DNA of 64,000 nucleotides from Gemmatimonadota bacterium. Lineage in GTDB: Bacteria > Gemmatimonadota > Gemmatimonadetes > Gemmatimonadales > GWC2-71-9. This document shows positions 58,235-64,000 of this stretch, in pieces. Position 1 is the first letter of the stretch. Every line of letters begins with the position of its first letter. Position numbers and translations under genes: made by a program. Location of the stretch: positions 806,001 to 870,000 of the forward strand of contig JADJOM010000003.1 of the NCBI GenBank assembly GCA_016713785.1, read 5' to 3'. The notes under the pieces were generated by a model. It saw only the letters and a list, made by a program, of their open reading frames with translations, made no database searches and was not told the DNA's origin.

Positions 58235-59282
58235 TGGCCCCTCCCCGGGCCTCGGCGAGGGCCGCAAGCCGGTCCGCGAGGGGGGCCAGCTGGTACAGCG
58301 CGGCCTGCGCCCGGAGAAAGGCCCGGTGCGGCCGCGCGGGGTACCCGGACACCACGGCACCGGGGGCCACCCGGCCGGGGCCGAAGACGACGCTCTTGGC
58401 GCCGATGACCGCCCCGTCCCCGATGACCACGTGGTCCGCCACCCCCACCCCGCCAGCGATTACCACGTCGTCGCCGATCCGGCAGCTGCCTGCGATCCCG
58501 GTGGTGGCCATGATCAGGCACCGGGCGCCGATCCGGACGTTGTGCCCGACCTGCACCAGGTTGTCGAGCTTGGTGCCCCGGCCGATCACCGTGTCCTCGA
58601 AGTTACCCCGGTCCACACAGCTGCCGGAGCCGATCTCCACCTCGTCTTCCAGGATACAGCCGCCGAGGTGGGGGATCCGCTGGTGCCCCGCGGGGCCCCG
58701 CAGGTAGCCGAAGCCCGGGCCCCCGACCACCGCGCCGGCCTTGAGCACCACCCGGTGTCCCAGGCGCGCCCCGGCGTAGCAGACGGCGTTGGGGCCGATC
58801 TCGGCGTGGTCGCCGACCACCACCCCCGCACCCAGGAACGCACCGGCGCCGATGGTGCACCCGACACCCAGAACCACACCCGACTCCAGCACCGCCCCGG
58901 GCCCGACTGAGGTGCCGACCCCGAGGCGCGCATCGGGCGCGACGACCGCGTTGGGGTGCACCCCTTCCGCTACGCTCGGACCGGGCGCCAACGCCCCCGC
59001 GACCCGGGTCAGCGCCGCCGGGAGGTCGTCCACGACGATCCGGGTGGCGGGCCCTTCAGCCTCGCCGGCGAATGTCGCGGCCAGCAGGACCGCGCCCGCG
59101 CGGCTCCGCCGGAAGGCCCCGAGGTAACGCGATGTGAGGAGGAAACTCAGGGCGTCGGGCCCCGCCCGGTCGAGCGGGGCCAGCTGGTGGAGCGGGAGGC
59201 TCCCGTCGCCCTCCAGGCGGCCGCCGACCAGATCGGCGACCGCCCGGGCCGTCAGGCGGCCGGGGACGGCGGGGGGCGTCAG
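58206..59282 (-). CDS. lpxD: UDP-3-O-acylglucosamine N-acyltransferase, CTG start proposed
   Basis: Adds the second (N-linked) acyl chain. The protein has an N-terminal uridine-binding domain, LTARAVADLVGGRLEGDG and DRAGPDALSFLLTSRYLGAFRRS, then a hexapeptide-repeat beta-helix with the catalytic VQVGHNVRIG, and a helical end (LADRLAALAEARGG). Only a GTG at 59033 is available as a conventional start and would delete the first ~83 residues. The open frame continues without a stop up to a CTG at 59282 that overlaps the TGA of skp (CTGA); I take this as the start, for 358 residues. The N-terminal domain match makes translation from there very likely. Confidence 0.9.
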   Translation of the reverse strand: MTPPAVPGRLTARAVADLVGGRLEGDGSLPLHQLAPLDRAGPDALSFLLTSRYLGAFRRSRAGAVLLAATFAGEAEGPATRIVVDDLPAALTRVAGALAPGPSVAEGVHPNAVVAPDARLGVGTSVGPGAVLESGVVLGVGCTIGAGAFLGAGVVVGDHAEIGPNAVCYAGARLGHRVVLKAGAVVGGPGFGYLRGPAGHQRIPHLGGCILEDEVEIGSGSCVDRGNFEDTVIGRGTKLDNLVQVGHNVRIGARCLIMATTGIAGSCRIGDDVVIAGGVGVADHVVIGDGAVIGAKSVVFGPGRVAPGAVVSGYPARPHRAFLRAQAALYQLAPLADRLAALAEARGGASAPDHPAAG

Positions 59283-59815
59283 GGCGTCGCCTTGACCTTG
59301 TCGATGACCTTCTGGCTCAGCTCCAGGGACTTGTCCACCGCCACGATGAGCCCCTCGTTGGCGCTCACGTCGAAGATGATGGCGAAGCCCCCCTCGGTCC
59401 GCACCGCCTCGATGGCGGTGTTGACCCGGCCGTGGATGGGGGCGAGCAGCTCCTGTTCGCGCTGGGCCGCCTTGTCGCGCAGCTCGTTGGCGCGCTGCTC
59501 CATCCGGTCGCGCTGCTGCTCCAGCTCCCGGCGCTTGGCCGTCTTGGCGGTGGCCGAGAGCATCACCGACTTCTGCTCGAAGTCCGAGGCGGCGGAGTCG
59601 AGGGCGGTCTGCATCCGGTCCACTTCCTCGCGGAAGCTGGACAGCTCGCGGTTGTAGGTCGACTCCGCCTGGGCGTAGCCGGGCACCGCCAGCAGGACGG
59701 CGCGGGCATTGATGTAGCCGATCTTCGAGCCGCCCTGCTGCGCGGCAAGGGTGGTGGGAGCGACGAGCAGCGCCAGCGCGAGCACCGACCAGCGGACAAG
59801 GGCACCACGGACCAT
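59279..59815 (-). CDS. skp: Periplasmic chaperone OmpH/Skp
   Basis: Holds outer-membrane proteins in transit to BamA. The 178-residue protein has a Sec signal (VRWSVLALALLVAPTTLAAQ) and a long coiled coil (ESTYNRELSSFREEVDRMQ through AKRRELEQQRDRMEQRANELRDKAAQREQE), then the Skp end FAIIFDVSANEGLIVAVDKSLELSQKVI. ATG 59815 follows AGGAG; GTG 59830 is another option. It sits between bamA and lpxD, the usual gene order, and its TGA overlaps the proposed CTG of lpxD. Confidence 0.93.
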   Translation of the reverse strand: MVRGALVRWSVLALALLVAPTTLAAQQGGSKIGYINARAVLLAVPGYAQAESTYNRELSSFREEVDRMQTALDSAASDFEQKSVMLSATAKTAKRRELEQQRDRMEQRANELRDKAAQREQELLAPIHGRVNTAIEAVRTEGGFAIIFDVSANEGLIVAVDKSLELSQKVIDKVKATP

Positions 59816-59849
59816 CGAGCCACTCCTCACGAGAATGTGGGCGCCCGGC

Positions 59850-62222
59850 CTAGAAGAAGTTGCCGAGCTTGAAGTGCAGCTGCCACCCCGGTCGCGGGTC
59901 GCCGCGCCGGTTGACCTTGTCGAACCCGTAGCCGAGGTCGATGCCGATCGGCCCCAGGGGCGAGAGCACGGCCACGCCGAAGCCGGCGCCGCGGAAGAGG
60001 CGGCTGGGGTCGTACTGGCGGGTGGACCGGTAGACGTTGCCGGCGTCGAGGAAGCTGCTGAAGTACAACGACTGGCTCACCCGCGCGCCGGCCTCGACGG
60101 TGAAGGCCGCGTACGCCTTGCCGAAGGAGTTGACGCTGGCGGCGGCGCTGCCGCCGGCGCTCGGATCGAATCCGTTCGGGGTGATGGAGAACTCGTCGTA
60201 GCCGCGCAGCGGGATGCCGAACTGGGTGCCGCCGAGGGAGTAGAGCTCGGTGTAGAACGGCCCGGCGTCGCCGAAGATGAAGCCGCTCTTGGCCGTCAGG
60301 CCCAGCACGAACTGCACCCCGCTGCCCATCGCCGCGTTGCCGCCGGCGGAGCCGAGCGGCGCGTAATAGCGGCTCTCGAAATCGAGCTTGCGATAGTTGC
60401 CGGTGCCGCCGAGCACCCCGCCATTGAGCTCCACGGTGGCATTCGTGAGCGCGCCGCCCGTGGCGAACGGCAGGCCGACCCGGGTATCGCGCACGATGCT
60501 GCCGCCCACCGTGGAGCGGGTGCAGCGTTCGCAGCGGAACTGCTGCCGCAGGTCGGCGGATCCGCCGGTGTAGCGGATCTGCTGCAGGCCGTACGAGGCG
60601 AAAATCCGGGTGAAGCGCGAGCCGAAGAAGGGGAAGCCCAGCTGCAGGTTGCCGCCGACCTGCCGGCGCCGGCCCAGGTCGCCCACCGTGAAGCGCTGGC
60701 GCGAGTTGAACAGCGTGATCGTGCCGGACGTCCGGGTCTCGCGGATGGCGGGATCGGTATAGCTCAGGGTGAAGTCGTTGATGTTGCGGCCGAACTGCCA
60801 CATCAGCCGTCCGCGCTTGCCCCGGCCGAAGAGGTTCGGCTCCTCGAGCCCCAGGAACCCGCCCAGGCCGGTGCCCTGCCCGAGCGAGGCGCCGAAGTTG
60901 ATGTTGCCGGTGCGCCGCTCTTCCACCCGGAAGGTGATGTCGACGTCCACCCCGTTCTCGGTGGGGCGCACGTCCGGCGGGGCCATGGGCTGCTGGAAGA
61001 ACCCGAGGTTGGAGACGTTCTGGTAGCTGCGGATCAGCCGGTCCCGGTTGAACAGCTCCCCCGGGATCAGCACGATCGCCTCGCGGACCACGCGCTCGTG
61101 GGTGACGTCGTTGCCGACGATGTTGATCTTGTTGATCGTCGCCGGCTCGCCCTCGCGGATGGTCCACTTGAGGTCGATCAGCGGCTCGCCGCCCGGGCCG
61201 GTGCGCCGGCTCTCCTCGGGCTCCACCCGCGCGTAGATGTAGCCGTTGTTGCTGTAGAGGTCGCCCACCTCGCTGGTGGCGCTGGCCCACTGCTCGCTGT
61301 TGAAGGCCTGCCCCGCGCCGCCGTCCGGGCCGAAGGGGTAGATGGCCATCAGGTCTTCGGTGCTGAAGCGCCGGTTGCCCGCGATCTGGAAGGTCCCGAT
61401 GGTGTAGGCCGGCCCCTCCTCCACCGCCAGGTGAAGCACCGCCTTGCCGTTGCCGCTGTCCACCGCGACGGAGTCGTGGGTCACCTGGAAGTCGATGTAC
61501 CCATGGCTGCCGTACCAGCCGGGGAGCCGCTCCCGGACGTCCTGCTGCAGCTTGTCGTCGTCGTACTGGCCCTTCTGCCACCAGAAGAAGCCCTCGGGAC
61601 GGGTGCTCATGCGCTTGACCAGCGCCTTGTCACTGTAGCGGGTGTTGCCCTCGACCTGGACCTGACTGATCGCCACCCGGTTCCCCTCGTCCACGTCGAA
61701 GACGATCCCCACCTGGCCGGGGGCGGGCGCCGTCTCGATCACGCGGACCCGCGCCGCGTAGTATCCCTGGGCGTGGTAGAGCGAATCGATGGCCCCGACG
61801 CCGCGCTGCACCGCCGCGCGGTCGATCGGCCGCCCCTCCGCCAGCCGCACCCGCTCCTTGACGCTGCGCTCCGACAGCCGCTCCACGCCCTTCACCGTCC
61901 AGCGGGTGAGCAGCGGGCGCTCGGTGACGCGGATGACCAGGATCACGGTGCCCAGCGTGTCCTCGCCCTGGCGCACCGCCACGTCATCGAACTGGCCCGA
62001 CCGGAACAGCGCGGTCAGCGCCCGCTGGATGTCGCGGTAGTTGGTGGGCTGGCCGATGAGCAGGCCCGCGGTACCGATGATCTGCTGGGCCGTCAGCCGG
62101 ACATTGCCCTCCACCGCCACGCTGTCGAGCACGGGGGTGGGCGGACCGGCGTCCTGGGCGGTCAGCGGCCCGGACAGGACGGCGAGCAGGGAGAGCGTCA
62201 GGAACGCGCGTGAGAGGATCAT
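59850..62222 (-). CDS. bamA: Outer-membrane protein assembly factor BamA
   Basis: Inserts beta-barrel proteins. The 790-residue protein has a signal (LTLSLLAVLSGPLTAQ), five POTRA domains in about residues 30-430 (for example VKGVERLSERSVKERVRLAEG, VEGNTRYSDKALVKRM, INIVGNDVTHERVVREAI) and a 16-stranded barrel ending in GWQLHFKLGNFF with the C-terminal Phe. The L6 region carries the GRGKRG-type sequence and YGFDKVNRRGD near the end. ATG 62222. The lpx operon follows after the skp gene. Confidence 0.97.
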   Translation of the reverse strand: MILSRAFLTLSLLAVLSGPLTAQDAGPPTPVLDSVAVEGNVRLTAQQIIGTAGLLIGQPTNYRDIQRALTALFRSGQFDDVAVRQGEDTLGTVILVIRVTERPLLTRWTVKGVERLSERSVKERVRLAEGRPIDRAAVQRGVGAIDSLYHAQGYYAARVRVIETAPAPGQVGIVFDVDEGNRVAISQVQVEGNTRYSDKALVKRMSTRPEGFFWWQKGQYDDDKLQQDVRERLPGWYGSHGYIDFQVTHDSVAVDSGNGKAVLHLAVEEGPAYTIGTFQIAGNRRFSTEDLMAIYPFGPDGGAGQAFNSEQWASATSEVGDLYSNNGYIYARVEPEESRRTGPGGEPLIDLKWTIREGEPATINKINIVGNDVTHERVVREAIVLIPGELFNRDRLIRSYQNVSNLGFFQQPMAPPDVRPTENGVDVDITFRVEERRTGNINFGASLGQGTGLGGFLGLEEPNLFGRGKRGRLMWQFGRNINDFTLSYTDPAIRETRTSGTITLFNSRQRFTVGDLGRRRQVGGNLQLGFPFFGSRFTRIFASYGLQQIRYTGGSADLRQQFRCERCTRSTVGGSIVRDTRVGLPFATGGALTNATVELNGGVLGGTGNYRKLDFESRYYAPLGSAGGNAAMGSGVQFVLGLTAKSGFIFGDAGPFYTELYSLGGTQFGIPLRGYDEFSITPNGFDPSAGGSAAASVNSFGKAYAAFTVEAGARVSQSLYFSSFLDAGNVYRSTRQYDPSRLFRGAGFGVAVLSPLGPIGIDLGYGFDKVNRRGDPRPGWQLHFKLGNFF

Positions 62223-62238
62223 GCGGAGGGAACGGGCA

Positions 62239-62266
62239 CCGGCGCCCCCCGGGTGGGGGGCGCCGG
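62239..62266. terminator. Perfect GC-only hairpin between clpC and bamA
   Basis: A 12-bp perfect stem (62239-62250 and 62255-62266) with a 4-nt loop, all G/C. No T tract follows on either strand, so it could be a Rho-type or mRNA-end structure at the end of clpC. Confidence 0.5.
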
Positions 62267-62278
62267 CGCGTGGAGGCG

Positions 62279-64000
62279 TCAGGCCTTGGTGCCGCTCAAG
62301 GCGCGGAAGGCGAGGCGTTCGCCGTCAGGGGCGACATCCACCTCGATCTCGTCGGTCTTCGTGAACTCGCCGAGCAGCAGCTTCTCGCTGAGCGGGTCCT
62401 CGATGTACTTCTGGATGGCCCGCTTGAGCGGGCGGGCCCCGTAGTTCTGGTCGTACCCGTGCTCCACCAGGAACTCGGTGGCCGCCGGGGTCAGCCGGAG
62501 GGTCTCCTCGCCGACCCGGCGCTGCACCTCGCGCACCAGGATCGCGACGATCCGGGCGATGTGCTCCTTGTCGAGCGGGTGGAAGACGATGAGGTCGTCG
62601 ATCCGGTTGATGAACTCGGGGTTGAAGACCTTCTGGATCTCGTCCTTGATCTTCTCCTGCATCTTGTCGAACGAGGTCTTGAAGTCCTGGCCGTGGAAGC
62701 CCAGCGTCTTCCCCTGCATGATGTCGCGCGCCCCGACGTTCGAGGTCATGATCACGACGGTGTTCTTGAAGTCGATCACCCGGCCGTAGTTGTCGGTCAG
62801 GTGGCCTTCATCGAGCACCTGCAGCAGGATGTTGAACACGTCGGGATGCGCCTTCTCGATCTCGTCGAGCAGCACCACCGAGTAGGGCTTGCGCCGGATC
62901 GCCTTGGTGAGCGTCCCGCTGTCCTCGTAGCCCACGTAGCCCGGGGGCGCGCCGATCAGGCGGCTCACCGAGAACTTCTCCATGTACTCCGACATGTCCA
63001 CCCGGATCAGGGCGGCGGCGTCGGCGAACAGGAACTTGGCCAGGGCCCGCGCCAGCTCGGTCTTCCCGACCCCGGTGGGGCCGCAGAAGATGAACGAGCC
63101 GATCGGGTGCTTCGGGTCCTTGAGCCCGGCGCGCGAGCGCCGGATGGCCCGCGAGATGGCCTTGATGGCCTCGTCCTGGCCCACCACGCTCTCGTGCAGC
63201 TCGTCTTCCATGCGGAGCAGCCGGGCGGTCTCGTGCTCCTGCAGCCGGGTGACCGGGATCCCGGTCCAGCGCGAGACGATGAAGGCGATGTCCTCCTCGC
63301 TGATCACCGGCCGGCGGGTCTGGCGCTCCTTCTCCCACTCCTCCTGCTTGAGGCGGATCTGGGTCTGGAGGTCCCGCTCCTTGTCGCGCAGCGCAGCCGC
63401 CCGCTCGAAGTTCTGGTCGCGGACCGCGTCTTCCTTCTCGAGGTTCACCTTCTCGAGGTCGGCCTTGAGGTTGGCCACCTCGGCCGGCGGCACCTGCGAG
63501 GCCAGCCGCGCGCGCGCGCCGGCCTCGTCGATCACGTCGATGGCCTTGTCCGGCAGGAACCGGTCGGTGATGTACCGCTCGGAGAGCTTCGCGGCGTCGG
63601 CCAGGGTCTCGTCGGGGATCACCACCCGGTGATGGTCCTCGTACTTCTTGCGCAGCCCCTTGAGGATCTCGATGGTCTCGTCGATGGAGGGCGGATCGAC
63701 CATGACGGTCTGGAAGCGCCGCTCCAGCGCCCCGTCCTTCTCGATGTACTTGCGGTACTCGTTGAGGGTCGAGGCGCCGACGCACTGCAGCTCGCCCCGC
63801 GCCAGCGCGGGCTTGAGCATGTTGGATGCGTCGATGGCGCCCTCGGCGGCTCCGGCGCCCACCAGCGTGTGCAGCTCGTCGATGAACAGGATGATCTGCT
63901 TGTTCTGCGCGATCTCGTTCATCACGGCCTTGAGCCGCTCCTCGAACTGCCCGCGATACTTGGTCCCCGCGATCACCGCCGCCATGTCGAGCGACAGCAC
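62279..64000 (-). CDS. clpC: ATP-dependent Clp protease ATPase subunit (ClpC), 5' end outside window
   Basis: Unfoldase feeding ClpP. The 573 visible residues cover most of the first AAA domain from [15 protein letters not shown] (Walker [11 protein letters not shown]), the UVR motif between the domains ([19 protein letters not shown]), and the whole second AAA domain: [27 protein letters not shown], the sensor [11 protein letters not shown] and a C-terminal region ending RALSGTKA. The UVR motif and lack of a long ClpB middle coil favour ClpC. The gene runs beyond 64000 at its 5' end. Confidence 0.95.
   Translation of the reverse strand: MLSLDMAAVIAGTKYRGQFEERLKAVMNEIAQNKQIILFIDELHTLVGAGAAEGAIDASNMLKPALARGELQCVGASTLNEYRKYIEKDGALERRFQTVMVDPPSIDETIEILKGLRKKYEDHHRVVIPDETLADAAKLSERYITDRFLPDKAIDVIDEAGARARLASQVPPAEVANLKADLEKVNLEKEDAVRDQNFERAAALRDKERDLQTQIRLKQEEWEKERQTRRPVISEEDIAFIVSRWTGIPVTRLQEHETARLLRMEDELHESVVGQDEAIKAISRAIRRSRAGLKDPKHPIGSFIFCGPTGVGKTELARALAKFLFADAAALIRVDMSEYMEKFSVSRLIGAPPGYVGYEDSGTLTKAIRRKPYSVVLLDEIEKAHPDVFNILLQVLDEGHLTDNYGRVIDFKNTVVIMTSNVGARDIMQGKTLGFHGQDFKTSFDKMQEKIKDEIQKVFNPEFINRIDDLIVFHPLDKEHIARIVAILVREVQRRVGEETLRLTPAATEFLVEHGYDQNYGARPLKRAIQKYIEDPLSEKLLLGEFTKTDEIEVDVAPDGERLAFRALSGTKA

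Noticed and set aside
59751..62213. 820-residue + strand frame opposite bamA
   Set aside because: Antisense shadow; bamA has POTRA domains and barrel signature.

Overview
The window is about 70% GC, gene-dense, and comes from a Gram-negative, diderm, respiring bacterium. It carries lipid A and Kdo synthesis, LPS export (lptA/B/C), BamA/Skp, the futalosine route to menaquinone (mqnC), a bacillithiol-type thiol enzyme (bshC), sigma-54 and a type IV pilin. This mix, with many GTG starts and 4-nt overlaps, best fits Gemmatimonadota or a near relative. That placement is inference; no rRNA or other phylogenetic marker was tested.

The organising feature is a chromosome-dimer-resolution (dif-like) site at 30112-30139, in the only AT-rich island I noticed. 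24 of 27 protein genes to its left lie on the + strand and all 35 to its right on the - strand, so the genes converge on it. FtsK-orienting (KOPS-like) octamers change polarity at the same place. The window therefore probably spans the replication terminus.

Left arm: end of an unidentified gene, mqnC, ispF (one-base frameshift), a DedA-TerB fusion and xerD; a three-gene RND efflux operon (3.6-9.0 kb); a reverse-strand ABC-2 exporter plus a VanZ-like membrane protein (8.9-12.8 kb); a putative anchored coiled-coil protein and pabA/trpG; the Kdo/LPS-transport operon kdsB-pyrG-kdsA-kdsC-lptC-lptA-lptB-rpoN (14.6-23.1 kb); a glycan cluster of three glycosyltransferases, a flippase-like protein and a YfhO-like protein (23.1-29.2 kb); and dapF.

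Right arm (reverse strand): a membrane-anchored TPR protein, tRNA-Arg(CCU), apt, acyP, a second DedA, pcm, surE, a MerR regulator, gpsA, plsY, der and a DUF512 radical-SAM protein (30.4-38.9 kb); a type IV pilin with a near-perfect sigma-54 promoter, a cytochrome c, tRNA-Gly(CCC), a TPR protein, larC, threonine synthase, uvrC, murJ, bshC with an overlapping methyltransferase, rlmH and glutamate dehydrogenase (39-52.4 kb); then the lipid A / outer-membrane cluster bamA-skp-lpxD-lpxC-fabZ-lpxA-(Gfo/Idh/MocA oxidoreductase)-lpxB-(DUF374 acyltransferase)-lpxK, preceded by a truncated clpC. The lpx, kds and lpt genes together cover most of Kdo-lipid A synthesis and LPS transport.

Points for follow-up: the dif/terminus layout; lpxD and rlmH, which appear to start at a CTG overlapping the upstream stop; the DedA-TerB fusion; an LptB with a ~140-residue N-terminal extension; a methyltransferase coupled to bshC that may make N-methyl-bacillithiol; and a GnnA-like oxidoreductase in the lpx operon.
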